From NCBI GenBank assembly GCA_052148295.1, contig JBKQIP010000176.1, positions 1 through 59,447 of the forward strand: a DNA stretch of 59,447 bases, read 5' to 3'. Both the position numbers and the translations under genes were made by a program. How positions within the stretch are numbered: the first letter of the stretch is position 1; the number at the start of each line of letters is the position of its first letter. Below the pieces are notes generated by a model. It was given only the letters and a program-made list of their open reading frames with translations, made no database searches and was not told the DNA's origin. Shown here piece after piece: positions 50,462 to 58,796 of this stretch. Source of the DNA: Bog-473 sp052148295. GTDB taxonomy: Bacteria > Actinomycetota > Acidimicrobiia > Acidimicrobiales > RAAP-2.

Positions 50462-50655
50462 GCCTTGACGTCGATCCCGTGCGGGCCTCCCCCCCTCCCC
50501 CGGCCGCTGGGCGACCGCGTCTCCAACCGACGATGCAGCGGGAGAGCCAGGGGGCAGGGAGCAGCGGCCAGTGGTGGGTGTGGACGCGCGAGGCGAAATG
50601 CGGCGAGACTCTTGGCCTCCTGACCCGAGTTTCGGTCCCACGTCGCGGAGGGCAC

Positions 50656-51066
50656 ATGACCGATCTCTCAAATTCATCCCGGATCCAGGTGGCGCAGCGT
50701 TTCCTGGCCTACATCGGGCGTCCCGATTTCGCCGAGGTTCTCGATGTGCTGGCTCCGAAGGTGATCTATCGCGTGGTCGGTCGGCATGCACTGGCCGGCA
50801 CCTTCTCCGGTCGTGACGAAGTGGCCGATCACCTGGCGGACCTGGCCGTGCGAACGAAAGGGACGGTCGACGCGCTCCAGTGGGAGGACTGGTTGCTGGG
50901 ACAGCATCATGTCGCCGCGCTGGGGAGGTTCCACATGCAGGCGGCGGGGAAGACCCACGTCGGGCACCACATCTACCTCCTCACGTTCGACAGCCACGAG
51001 CTGATCTCCGAGGTATCCGTGCACTTCGAAGACGAGGGATCAATTGAGCGATTCTTCGGACCGTGA
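50656..51066 (+). CDS. SnoaL/NTF2-like protein
   Basis: 136 residues with the NTF2-like pattern: an N-terminal helix (RIQVAQRFLAYIGRPDFAEV), DVLAPKVIYRVVG, then LAGTFSGRDEVADHLADLAVR and three closing strands with IYLLTFDSHELISEVSVHF. A ligand-binding or isomerase-like role is possible but unassigned. The ATG at 50656 follows GGAGGG. Its end overlaps the next gene by 23 bases. Confidence 0.8.
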   Translation: MTDLSNSSRIQVAQRFLAYIGRPDFAEVLDVLAPKVIYRVVGRHALAGTFSGRDEVADHLADLAVRTKGTVDALQWEDWLLGQHHVAALGRFHMQAAGKTHVGHHIYLLTFDSHELISEVSVHFEDEGSIERFFGP

Positions 51067-51391
51067 ACCTTCGACCGTGAACGACGCCTCGGAGGATCGG
51101 GCGCCCCGGGACGATCCCGAGAGCCACCGCTTCCTCTTCGAACAGGACGGTCTGTTGGCCGAGCTCATCTATCGATCCGATCCCGAGGCCCTGGTCCTCG
51201 TGCACACCGAAGTGCCGGCTGGGCTGGGCGGCCGGGGTATCGGGGGCCGGCTCGTCCGGGCCGCGGTGCAGAAAGCCCAGCGTGAGCACCTCACCGTCGT
51301 GCCGTGGTGCCCCTACGCCCGCGACTGGCTCGGAAAGCACCCCGATGTGGCCCAAGGTGTGGCCGTTGACTGGACCCTCCCGACACGGTGA
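51044..51391 (+). CDS. YjdJ-type GNAT acetyltransferase-like protein
   Basis: 115 residues of the short GNAT type, with LVLVHTEVPAGLGGRGIGGRLVRAAV carrying the acetyl-CoA loop (G-G-R-G-I-G) and LTVVPWCPYARDWLGKHPD at the end, matching the Gcn5-related YjdJ group with its conserved cysteine. The start is a TTG at 51044 inside the end of the preceding gene, after GACGAGGGA; a GTG at 51077 is an alternative. Acceptor unknown. Confidence 0.78.
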   Translation: MSDSSDREPSTVNDASEDRAPRDDPESHRFLFEQDGLLAELIYRSDPEALVLVHTEVPAGLGGRGIGGRLVRAAVQKAQREHLTVVPWCPYARDWLGKHPDVAQGVAVDWTLPTR

Positions 51392-51529
51392 CGTCGGCGC
51401 CGGTGCCGGCGTCGGTGCTGCCCGTGCCGGGCGCGCCACCGAAGACCCCTGAGGTCGTGGCCCATCGGACGCATTTCCCCGCCCAGCCCAGACCCCGCTC
51501 GACGCCCGAGCCGACGACAGGAGCGCAGC

Positions 51530-52267
51530 ATGAAGACATTTCTGGCCGAAGTTCACGAGACCCTCGTGCCCAGCCGAACAAGCCGCCACGGGCCCTTGCC
51601 GCCGCTGCTGGTGGCCATGACGGTGGTCACCGGCCTGGTGGACGCGTTCAGCTACCTCGTACTCGGTCACGTGTTCGTGGCCAACATGACCGGCAACGTG
51701 GTGTTCTTGGGATTTGCCGTCGCGGGAGCCTCTGGTTTCTCCATCACGGCATCGTTGGTCGCACTGGCCACGTTCTGGTGCGGTTCTGTGCTCGGTGGCC
51801 GGATCGGCTCGCAATTCAGCCAACATCGTGGACGCCATCTGGCTGTGGCCGCGGTCGTCCAATCGATGTTCCTGGCCATCGCGGTCGTTCTGGCCGCAGT
51901 GAGCGACCGGCCGCCGCAACCCTCGCTCCGCTATGCCCTCATCGTCGTCCTCAGCCTCGCGACGGGCATCCAGAACGCCACCGTCCGCAAGCTCGCCGTA
52001 CCGGACCTGACCACCACCGTGCTGACGTTGACCGTGACCGGCCTCGGCGCAGACAGCGCCCTCGGAGGGGGGAACGCATCGAAATCGGGTCGGCGCCTCA
52101 TCGCCGTCGGAGCGATGTTCATCGGAGCCCTGATCGGAGCCACCCTCGTGCTCCACACACGCATCGTCACGCCGCTGGCCATCGCCCTGTGCATCATCTT
52201 GATCATTGCCCTGGCCACGCAGGTGACCGGTCGATCCAACCCCAGGTGGACCCGGGTCGAGGATTGA
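51530..52267 (+). CDS. YoaK-family (DUF1275) membrane protein
   Basis: 245 residues with six predicted helices. Family features are VTGLVDAFSYLVLGHVFVAN with MTGNVVFLG in the first third, and ATGIQNATVRKLAVPDLTTT in the second half. YoaK-type proteins are uncharacterised membrane proteins, perhaps transporters. There is no good ribosome site besides GGAGCGCAGC before the ATG. Its 3' end touches the point where an antisense GNAT gene is truncated, so it may mark a rearrangement boundary. Confidence 0.87.
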   Translation: MKTFLAEVHETLVPSRTSRHGPLPPLLVAMTVVTGLVDAFSYLVLGHVFVANMTGNVVFLGFAVAGASGFSITASLVALATFWCGSVLGGRIGSQFSQHRGRHLAVAAVVQSMFLAIAVVLAAVSDRPPQPSLRYALIVVLSLATGIQNATVRKLAVPDLTTTVLTLTVTGLGADSALGGGNASKSGRRLIAVGAMFIGALIGATLVLHTRIVTPLAIALCIILIIALATQVTGRSNPRWTRVED

Positions 52268-52274
52268 CGCCGTA

Positions 52275-52471
52275 CCGTCGACGTCGTTGGGTCCCGCCAG
52301 TCGACCTCGCCACACCTCCTGGCGATCGGCCACGACGTCCCCGTCAAGGTAGGTGTCCAGGTAGGCACCTCGGTAGTGACGTCGCCAGCTGTCGGCATGG
52401 AGGGCGGCGATGGAGTCGACATCGCGGTCGGTGGCGTCGACATACTGCACGGCAAGGACCTGTCTCGGCAT
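52275..52471 (-). pseudogene. N-terminal fragment of a GNAT acetyltransferase
   Basis: From the ATG at 52471 (GAGGAGG site upstream) the product reads VDATDRDVDSIAALHADSWR then RHYRGAYLDTYLDGDVVADR and QEVWRGRLAGPND. This is the typical first 60 residues of a GNAT protein of about 165 residues. Homology stops near 52275, where the frame runs into the antisense strand of the YoaK gene's 3' end; the acetyl-CoA site is gone. The gene has been cut by a deletion or by insertion of the neighbouring segment. Confidence 0.72.
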
Positions 52472-52714
52472 ATTGGCCTCCTCATCGATCCTGGCCTTGG
52501 CACCGTGCAACAGCCGGCTGCCGGACCGTCAAAGGGCCAGGTCCCTCGGGTCACTCTGGATGAAAAGTCAGAGACTGTCCGTAGCCCGTCAGGTGTCCGG
52601 CAACGGCGAAACACCCGGCCGGCGCACGCGGGGATACCGCGGAGATGCTCACGCTGACTTCGGGTTGAGGTTGCTCTCGCTGGCGTCTCAATGCAGCGAT
52701 CACGGCCCACACGG

Positions 52715-52729
52715 CAAACTACCCACGTG
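52715..52729 (+). promoter_or_regulatory. Putative leaderless -10 of the EEP gene
   Basis: CAAACT (52715-52720), 6 bases, then the GTG at 52727. This geometry supports the GTG over the in-frame ATG at 52691. Confidence 0.35.
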
Positions 52730-53557
52730 AGCTTCGATCAATATGCACCGTATGGGCCCGTTGTGGAGACATGTCTGCGCGTCGTGACCTGGAATGTCTG
52801 GGGTCGTTACGGGCAGTGGCAGGAGCGACAATCGGCCATCGAGGATTCGCTGGTCGCGGCGAATCCCGACATCGTCTGCCTGGTCGAATCCTGGTCGAGC
52901 ACCGAGGTGACGCAAGCTGAGCTCGTCGCCCGACGGCTCGGTGTGGAACATCACCTGTTCGCCGGTGACTGGGACCAGGTCGATTGGGCTTCGGGCATCG
53001 GCCTGGTCTCGCGCTGGCCCCTCTCAATCGTCGACCGGCGGACGCTGCGAGGAGAGGGCGATTCCGGAGTCGGCGAGGTGCTTGCAGCGACGATCGAGGG
53101 TGAACGGGGGCTCATCCAGTTCTTCGCCGTCATGCTGGACTATCCACTCGACGCCAGCGGAGTACGCCAGGCCCAGATCCGCCAGCTCGCCCAACTCATT
53201 TCAGAGACCACCCGCCGGCGGTACCCGATATTGGTGTGTGGCGACTTCAATGCTGGTCCCGACTCCGACGAGATCCGCATGCTCACCGGACGCAGCGCCA
53301 CCACTGCACCGGGTCTGGTCTTCTACGATGCGTGGGAGCTTGCCGGGGACGGAACAGCCGGCCTTACCTGGTCCAACCGCAATCCCCTTGCGGCGGTCGC
53401 GATGTACCCCGATCGGCGATTCGACTACGTGCTGTCGGCGTGGCCACGACTCGGTGGGGTGGGACATCCCATGCACTGCGAGCTGCTCGGCGTCGTGCCT
53501 CTCGACCAGCCGCAACTGTCCGACCACTACGGAGTCCTCGCGGACCTTCGCTACTGA
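52727..53557 (+). CDS. Endonuclease/exonuclease/phosphatase-family protein
   Basis: 276 residues of the metal-dependent EEP (DNase I-like) fold. Visible motifs are LRVVTWNVWGRYG (asparagine), the glutamate in VCLVESWS, YPILVCGDFNAGPDSDEI, RRFDYVLSAWP and the final QLSDHYGVLADL with the catalytic Asp-His. It could be a nuclease, a phospholipase-type or an inositol-phosphatase-like enzyme; the motif set does not decide. The GTG at 52727 is preferred on promoter spacing; an ATG 36 bases upstream is possible. No signal peptide. Confidence 0.85.
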   Translation: MSFDQYAPYGPVVETCLRVVTWNVWGRYGQWQERQSAIEDSLVAANPDIVCLVESWSSTEVTQAELVARRLGVEHHLFAGDWDQVDWASGIGLVSRWPLSIVDRRTLRGEGDSGVGEVLAATIEGERGLIQFFAVMLDYPLDASGVRQAQIRQLAQLISETTRRRYPILVCGDFNAGPDSDEIRMLTGRSATTAPGLVFYDAWELAGDGTAGLTWSNRNPLAAVAMYPDRRFDYVLSAWPRLGGVGHPMHCELLGVVPLDQPQLSDHYGVLADLRY

Positions 53558-53621
53558 GGTAACCGACAGGGTCGCAAGAAGCGGACAATTCCGGTTGACA
53601 GGGGGCAGGTCATGAACTGGC

Positions 53622-53636
53622 TACTGTGGCGTCGTG
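53622..53636 (+). promoter_or_regulatory. Putative leaderless -10 of the 53-residue gene
   Basis: TACTGT (53622-53627), 6 bases, GTG at 53634. A TTGACA lies at 53595-53600, but the 21-base spacer is too long for a standard pair. Confidence 0.45.
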
Positions 53637-53795
53637 TCTGCCGTGGTTCTCCGTGGTCCCGCCAACACGGCTCCCGAGGAGATCGTTGGCCCGTTCGATT
53701 CGCTGGCCGAAGCCCAGGAGTGGGCTCTCAGGCATCCTCGAGATGGTGGGTATTGCGTGGCCGAGCAGCTGACGCCGTCGATCGACTTCACCTGA
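53634..53795 (+). CDS. Small conserved-type protein, 53 residues
   Basis: GTG start, TGA at 53793-53795. The product contains GPFDSLAEAQEWALRHPRDG followed by GYCVAEQLTP. The pattern 'GPF-S-EAE-WA--HP--GGY-VA-EL' recurs in small actinobacterial proteins of unknown role, probably a single alpha/beta unit. The -10-like TACTGT exactly 6 bases before the start and the sensible composition support it, although its length makes it easy to miss. Confidence 0.6.
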   Translation: MSAVVLRGPANTAPEEIVGPFDSLAEAQEWALRHPRDGGYCVAEQLTPSIDFT

Positions 53796-54088
53796 CAACT
53801 CCGGCTTCGTCTCTCGCCGGCGATGGCCCGGAGGGACAACCGCCCTTGGCGGCACCTTGGCATGAGCCAGGACACAGTGGTTGCTGGGGACACGCGTGCC
53901 TGGGTACGGTCCTCGCATGTCAGACAGGCGTTTGGGATCGAACGCGCTGGCTGGTGCCGATCCGGGCCAGCTCAGCACCCGTTGCTCACGCCGTCAGGGG
54001 TGTCTCCTTCCCGTTCAGGGGTGCCTCCTTCCCCTCGGGAGGTGGCTGATGAGCACGTATTCCTCACTGTCTTGGGCAAACGGATCTG
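53796..54088. other. Convergent intergenic region
   Basis: 293 bases without a supportable gene. A 20/21-base direct repeat lies at about 53990-54030 (CCGT-CAGGGGTG-CTCCTTC, two copies), followed by CCTCGGGAGG, a short hairpin that may help end transcription from either side. Confidence 0.45.
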
Positions 54089-55174
54089 CTACTGCACCTT
54101 GACCGCCGCGAGGAAGCCTCTGCGGTCAGCTTCGAGGGTCTCTCGAGCGCGGCGGGGTTGTTGGCGGGGATCGCGGGATTGCAGAGAGTGCTCACAGCGT
54201 GCCGTGTACGCCAGGGTGTAGAGGGCTGAGCCCATTGCCGCGACACGCCATTGCCGGCTTCGAGAGCCGCCTGCCGCCGTGACGTAGTCGTCGATGTAGG
54301 CATCGATCTCCTCGGAGTCCGGTGCCGCTGGATCGGATGACTCACCGGTGGAGCGCCAGGTGGCGGCTGCGATGCCGACACCTCTACTCTCGGGAAACGC
54401 CCCCAGGCTGTCCCAGTCGTAGCTCGCAACGAGCCGGTGATCGGCGACACGGATGTTGCGGGCGGACCAGTCACCGTGGAGCATCCGCGGTGACGCGTCG
54501 TCCCGGCCTTGGGCCGTCAGAGCTGCCGCCGCGAACTCGTCGATCCAAGTGGCATCCTCAGCGTTCAGGCTGAAGTCGAAGAGCGGGCTGTGAGGGATCG
54601 GATAGAGGGAGCCACTCGGACGGTCCATTCCGTGTTTGTCGACCCACGGCTGGGCGTCTTCCTCACCGAGTATCGATACCGCCACGGCGAGACTCTCGGC
54701 GGAGACCGACATCTCGCGAGGGACCAGGGCCCGCATGCCTGGGTCGGGGAGCAACCGCTCGACGCTCGCTGATACACCGTCGAAACGGAACGGTGACACC
54801 TCCGGAACCGGGCAGGCGAATCCGGCAGCGACCAGCCTTTGTTGCGCCGACCAGATGGCCCGAAGGAGATCCAACCGCCACCGAGGTTGGTAGGCCTTGA
54901 TGACCACCCGTCGCCCATCGACCAACTCGACGCCCCCTACACACCCAGCCGACGCTGCGAAGAACAAGCCCCCTTTGACTGCACATCTCAGCACCGCGAC
55001 ACACACGCGCTCGTACCAGTCCGCCACTCTCTCGGCGTCGATCGGTCCGAAGACCGCGGCCTCAGTGGCGGAGCTACCCCAGCGTCGACGGTGAGCCTCA
55101 ACCAGGTCCGCGACCCTTGGAGCCTCCACGACATAGATGCTAGGGCTCCTCGAGGTTCCGGAGGAATGGCGCAT
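54089..55174 (-). CDS. Aminoglycoside-phosphotransferase-like kinase
   Basis: 361 residues of the APH/choline-kinase fold. The N-lobe has GGVELVDGRRVVIKAYQ with the ATP lysine; the catalytic loop is MLHGDWSARNIRV (HGD-x4-N) and the metal-binding segment SYDWDSLG (D-x-D). The kinase core is intact. Many such proteins phosphorylate small hydroxyl compounds and do not give drug resistance. An alternative GTG start at 55129 has TAGCAT 7 bases before it and would remove 15 residues that do not look conserved. Confidence 0.82.
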   Translation of the reverse strand: MRHSSGTSRSPSIYVVEAPRVADLVEAHRRRWGSSATEAAVFGPIDAERVADWYERVCVAVLRCAVKGGLFFAASAGCVGGVELVDGRRVVIKAYQPRWRLDLLRAIWSAQQRLVAAGFACPVPEVSPFRFDGVSASVERLLPDPGMRALVPREMSVSAESLAVAVSILGEEDAQPWVDKHGMDRPSGSLYPIPHSPLFDFSLNAEDATWIDEFAAAALTAQGRDDASPRMLHGDWSARNIRVADHRLVASYDWDSLGAFPESRGVGIAAATWRSTGESSDPAAPDSEEIDAYIDDYVTAAGGSRSRQWRVAAMGSALYTLAYTARCEHSLQSRDPRQQPRRARETLEADRRGFLAAVKVQ

Positions 55175-55252
55175 AGGCGTCTCCGCCGGTCAGCTTGTGT
55201 GCCGACCCGAGGCAACCTGCCGGGACGACAGTTCCAGTCAAGACTTCGGAGA

Positions 55253-55873
55253 TCAGACACCGAGCGACGCGGCGCGCAGCTGGGCGGCGAGCGCGGCATC
55301 TCCGCTGATGTCGACCCGGGCTGCTTCTTGGCGACCGGCCCCGAACATGATGAGCTCGCCGGGTTCGCCGACCAGGGTGAGGCGTGGCCCGGTGCCACGC
55401 TCTTTGTCGGCCCGTCCGGGCGAGGTCATCACGACCGTGGCGGGGACTTTCTTCGCCATCCCGCCGGGTCCGACGCGCGCCCAGAGGGCATCGGCCAACT
55501 CCGGGGAGATCGGACGAGGTTCCCAGCCGGCTTGCGCGCGACGCACGTCCTCCACGTGGACGAAGAACTCAACCGTGTTCATCGGCCCGTCGAAAGGACG
55601 AAGGAGCAAGGGCGGCCCACGACGGACGGTCTCGATGAGCCTCTCCCACTGCGTGCGATCCCGCACCGCGCGCCGTACCTTGTCCGTGTAGCCGGCCAGA
55701 GGAGGCCAGACGAGCCCGGGCCCGCTGTCGGGTCGTCGTTCACGGACAACGAGGTGCGCAGCCAGATCGGCGGTGAACCAACCCTCGCATAGGGTGGGCG
55801 CGTCGGAACCACGCTCGGCAAGGAGGTCACAGAGGGTCTTGCGTTCCTGCTGAGCGAGGCTGGGTGGGGTCAT
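55253..55873 (-). CDS. TIGR03085-family metal-binding protein
   Basis: 206 residues of the DinB/MDMPI-like group. The N-terminus has ERKTLCDLLAERGSDAPTLC followed by EGWFTADLAAHLVVRERRPD, where the histidine of the metal site lies, and NTVEFFVHVEDVRRAQ gives the second H-x-x-D. These two motifs define the actinobacterial TIGR03085 family, thought to bind metal and perhaps mycothiol. It stands alone on the minus strand; the gaps on both sides are below 80 bases. Confidence 0.87.
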   Translation of the reverse strand: MTPPSLAQQERKTLCDLLAERGSDAPTLCEGWFTADLAAHLVVRERRPDSGPGLVWPPLAGYTDKVRRAVRDRTQWERLIETVRRGPPLLLRPFDGPMNTVEFFVHVEDVRRAQAGWEPRPISPELADALWARVGPGGMAKKVPATVVMTSPGRADKERGTGPRLTLVGEPGELIMFGAGRQEAARVDISGDAALAAQLRAASLGV

Positions 55874-55937
55874 GGGTGCATCAACCGTCCCGAAGACCGG
55901 CCTACCGGGGCACCTCTACCCGTACGCCAGAACGGGT

Positions 55938-56222
55938 TCACGCCTTGACGAGATTCGCGACCTCAGCCTTTCGTTCCTCAGGAGGTCCCGCAAAACCACC
56001 CGACACGTTGCCGAGTGCGGGCATCAACGTCTCGGACAGGAATCGATCGAACGAGTCCTTTGAGTCCCACACAGCCGCTATCAGCCACCCGCCCTCGGTC
56101 GGTCCTGCTGCATGATAGGTCTGGCCTCGAGGAAGGCCACCGGCCGGATGCACGGCGTCAAGGAGGGCCTGGTACTGCGCCGGAGTCCCGCCCTCATAGA
56201 AGTGAGTGATGAGATAGGCCAT
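55938..56222 (-). CDS. Small ABM-like (dimeric alpha/beta barrel) protein
   Basis: 94 residues: AYLITHFYEGGTPAQYQALL, HPAGGLPRGQTYHAAGPTEG, then WLIAAVWDSKDSFDRFLSET. The order strand-helix-strand-strand-helix and the W-x-S/D-x-x-x-x-x-F pattern fit antibiotic-biosynthesis-monooxygenase-like stress proteins, usually cytosolic dimers of unknown reaction. The ATG at 56222 follows GGAGGG. It is divergent from the serine hydrolase gene (about 190 bases). Confidence 0.72.
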   Translation of the reverse strand: MAYLITHFYEGGTPAQYQALLDAVHPAGGLPRGQTYHAAGPTEGGWLIAAVWDSKDSFDRFLSETLMPALGNVSGGFAGPPEERKAEVANLVKA

Positions 56223-56400
56223 TGAACCCTCCTCTGTCTTGGTCCAGGCCGACACTAGCGATCTCCCGACGCACTTGCTTTGCCGGTGCCCGCGTACCAG
56301 CGTGAGGGTCGGTGCCGCCGAGAGAATGACGTGCGAGAGGCCTCGCCGTTATGGGAGGGTAGCCCCGGCCATGTGGGACGGACGCCGCACACCGTCGGCA

Positions 56401-56416
56401 TAGAGTCTCCATGATG
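56401..56416 (+). promoter_or_regulatory. Putative leaderless -10 of the serine hydrolase
   Basis: TAGAGT (56401-56406) ends 7 bases before the second of two adjacent ATGs (56414) and 4 before the first, favouring the second as start. No ribosome site is seen. Confidence 0.45.
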
Positions 56417-57691
56417 AGGACGTTGAGCGACGTGCTCGCCGATGCTGTCGGTGGCTTCCGGGCGCCGGCGGCCGTTGTGGTCGTCAAGAAACAGGGTGAA
56501 GACGCGGAGGAGGTGAGCATCGAAGCTGACCCACGCCAGCTCTTCGAAATCGGCTCGATCACCAAGACGATGACCGCGCTGCTCGTGCTCCAGCACGTGG
56601 AACGGGGCCAGGTTGGACTCGATGATCCCATCGCCGAGCACCTGCCCGAAGTTCGTATCGCGGCTCCCGGGGTAGCAGAGCGAGTCACGATCCGCCAGCT
56701 CCTGACCCACACGAGTGGCATCGATTGTGGAGACGACTTCACCGACACCGGGGAGGGTGACGACTGCCTGGGGCGCTATGTCGGGGAGGTGATTCCCGAG
56801 GTCGGGCTTCTCCACGAACCCGGCGAGCGCTGGTCCTACTGCAACGGCGGCTACAGCATCCTCGGCCGACTCGTCGAAGTGCTCGATGGTCGTCCCTTCG
56901 ACGACGCTCTCATCGAGCGAGTCTTCAAGCCCCTCAGCCTGGCGGCCACGACAACCGCTCGCCTTGAGCCGGGACGAAGTGTCACCGAGGGCCATCGCTT
57001 CGATCCACAGGTGGGAGCACTCGTTCCCGAGTCGGGTCGCATGCCCCGGTGTGCCGGTCCAGCGGGCAACGTCGTCGCGTCCGCCGCGGATCTGGCCACG
57101 TATTGCGAAGCCCTGTTCGTGGGGCATTCCGGGCTCCTCAGCGCACAACTGGTGCAAGAGATGCTCAGACCTCAGGTCCCGATCCGCGACGGAGGTCAAG
57201 GCCTCGCGTGGGTGCTCCCGACTCCCCATGTGGCTGTCCATGGTGGTGCCACCCGGGGAAGCACGGCCTTCGTGGCAGCCATCCCTGGTCTGGGATCGGT
57301 CAGCATCGTTGCCAACGGACCCGGAGCCGGCGCGATCGCTGGTGAAGTCCGGGCATTCCTGTTCGGAACGCCGGCACGACGTGAACCGACCCCAGGTACC
57401 GGCACCCACGTCGAACCCGAAGCCTGTGTTGGGAACTATGCGCGCCGGAACGCCCACATCGAGATCTCGTCCGAGGGGGACGCACTGGTTGCCACTTCGA
57501 CCCTGTCCGGTGCGGTGGCCCAGCTGTTCCCGGCTCCCGAGCCCGTCGTCCTCGAAGCCATCGGAGGTGGTCGATTCCTCAGCCGTCGTCCCTACGAGGA
57601 TGGGTTTGGCGTCTGGGACTTTGATGATCTCAACCAAGATGGAGTGCCTACACGTCTCCTCGCCAAAAGGCTTCTCAATCGGGCGATGTAA
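56414..57691 (+). CDS. Beta-lactamase-related serine hydrolase
   Basis: 425 residues of the class C beta-lactamase/D-Ala-D-Ala carboxypeptidase superfamily. The nucleophile motif S-x-x-K is in FEIGSITKTMTALL near residue 47, the Y-x-N motif is YCNGGY near 140, and the third motif HGG is in VAVHGGATRGSTAFV. The last 90 residues form a beta-barrel-like domain common in the family. There is no signal peptide, which argues against a periplasmic penicillin-binding role and for an esterase or peptidase inside the cell. Start at 56414 (or ATG 56411). Confidence 0.87.
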   Translation: MRTLSDVLADAVGGFRAPAAVVVVKKQGEDAEEVSIEADPRQLFEIGSITKTMTALLVLQHVERGQVGLDDPIAEHLPEVRIAAPGVAERVTIRQLLTHTSGIDCGDDFTDTGEGDDCLGRYVGEVIPEVGLLHEPGERWSYCNGGYSILGRLVEVLDGRPFDDALIERVFKPLSLAATTTARLEPGRSVTEGHRFDPQVGALVPESGRMPRCAGPAGNVVASAADLATYCEALFVGHSGLLSAQLVQEMLRPQVPIRDGGQGLAWVLPTPHVAVHGGATRGSTAFVAAIPGLGSVSIVANGPGAGAIAGEVRAFLFGTPARREPTPGTGTHVEPEACVGNYARRNAHIEISSEGDALVATSTLSGAVAQLFPAPEPVVLEAIGGGRFLSRRPYEDGFGVWDFDDLNQDGVPTRLLAKRLLNRAM

Positions 57692-57779
57692 GGCGTCGTC
57701 TTCCCTGTTGGGAGACGCGCCGCGTCGAAACGTATGCTGCGGATGGACGGCCGGGCGACCAACCTCGAAGGAGGCTGAC

Positions 57780-58649
57780 GTGGGAAGGCGGGAAGAGCAA
57801 GCAGCGCGTCTCGTTTGGCAGTACGGCGAACCGATCCACGCGGTGCTCTTCTTTGCCCCGGAGACCCGTGCCGCAACGGACCGGCTCGGCCTCAAGGGCG
57901 GCTGGATGAGCTACTTCGGTTGCCGCGCCGCGCCTCTGGGCACCGTGCCGGCGGCCGTGGTGACCTCGATCTTCTACGGGTTTCACCCACAACGGGTCGA
58001 GCGCGCCATTCCTGACGCTTGGGCCTATGCCGAACCACGACAACTTCTCGAGGCCCGACTCTCCGCGATGGACGCTGCGCTCAGTCGACTGCTGGGAGAA
58101 GCGATCGATGGGCCCGACCTTCAGCGCGCGGCATCACTCGCCGTGGCCGCCGTCGACTCAACTGACTTCTCGGGCCGAGCGCTCGGCGCGGCGAATGCGG
58201 CGCTACCCGATCCGGGCGCGCCCCACCTCCGGCTCTGGCAGGCGCTCGGTGCGATGCGTGAGCATCGCGGCGACGGCCATGTCGCCTGCCTCGTCCTCAA
58301 CCAGGTCGACCCGTGCGAGTCGCTCGTCATGCAAGCGGCGACTGGGCGCTCTGGAGGGGAGAGCCTTCGGCTCAACCGCGGGTGGTCCGAGGCCGAGTGG
58401 CGAACGGCCGTCATACGTCTTCGAGGGCGAGGATGGCTTGACGGCGATGAGCGTCCCACCCCGGCGGGCACCAAGGCCCGCGATGCCATCGAAGTGGCTA
58501 CCGATCGCTTGGCCGCCCCCTTCGGGGCGACCCTGGGCGAGCGGATGGTGGAACTGGCTGAGGCCATGCGACCGCTCGCCGAGCGGATCATGTCGACTGG
58601 CGAGGTCCCGAAACGCAACAACATGGGCCTGCCATGGCCAGCCCCCTAG
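57780..58649 (+). CDS. SCO6745-family protein
   Basis: 289 residues resembling the actinobacterial SCO6745 group: an N-terminal helical part with FFAPETRAATDRLGLKGGWM then SYFGCRAAPLG, a middle of alternating helices, LWQALGAMREHRGDGHVACL, and a C-terminal winged-helix-like region (WRTAVIRLRGRGWLDGDERP then TPAGTKARDAIE). The function is unknown; the HTH-like end may not bind DNA. The GTG at 57780 follows GAAGGAGG, an excellent ribosome site. It is convergent with the cupin gene. Confidence 0.85.
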   Translation: MGRREEQAARLVWQYGEPIHAVLFFAPETRAATDRLGLKGGWMSYFGCRAAPLGTVPAAVVTSIFYGFHPQRVERAIPDAWAYAEPRQLLEARLSAMDAALSRLLGEAIDGPDLQRAASLAVAAVDSTDFSGRALGAANAALPDPGAPHLRLWQALGAMREHRGDGHVACLVLNQVDPCESLVMQAATGRSGGESLRLNRGWSEAEWRTAVIRLRGRGWLDGDERPTPAGTKARDAIEVATDRLAAPFGATLGERMVELAEAMRPLAERIMSTGEVPKRNNMGLPWPAP

Positions 58650-58705
58650 CCGCCAGCGGTTGGGGCGTCGGTAGAGGGATGCCGGCTCCGCAGGAGTGAG
58701 CACCA

Positions 58706-58734
58706 GTGACGGAGCACGACTCCCGGTCCGTCAC
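58706..58734. terminator. Hairpin between convergent genes
   Basis: GTGACGGA (58706-58713) and TCCGTCAC (58727-58734) form a perfect 8-bp stem with a 13-base loop in the 147-base gap between the SCO6745-like gene and the cupin gene. There is no T-tract; it could act as a two-way terminator or mRNA 3' stabiliser. Confidence 0.5.
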
Positions 58735-58796
58735 GCCGCCGGCCAACCGGGCCGAACCGCCCCGACGTCCCGGCAGACTCGGGCACCCCGCAGCCC

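Noticed and set aside
50981..52510. 500-residue minus-strand frame over the GNAT, YoaK and NTF2-like genes
   Set aside because: It is a GC-rich shadow of the plus-strand genes; only its first ~65 residues (the GNAT remnant) resemble protein.
54089..55174. Aminoglycoside resistance gene
   Set aside because: The fold is APH-like, but most members of this breadth are housekeeping or unknown kinases; no resistance context is present.
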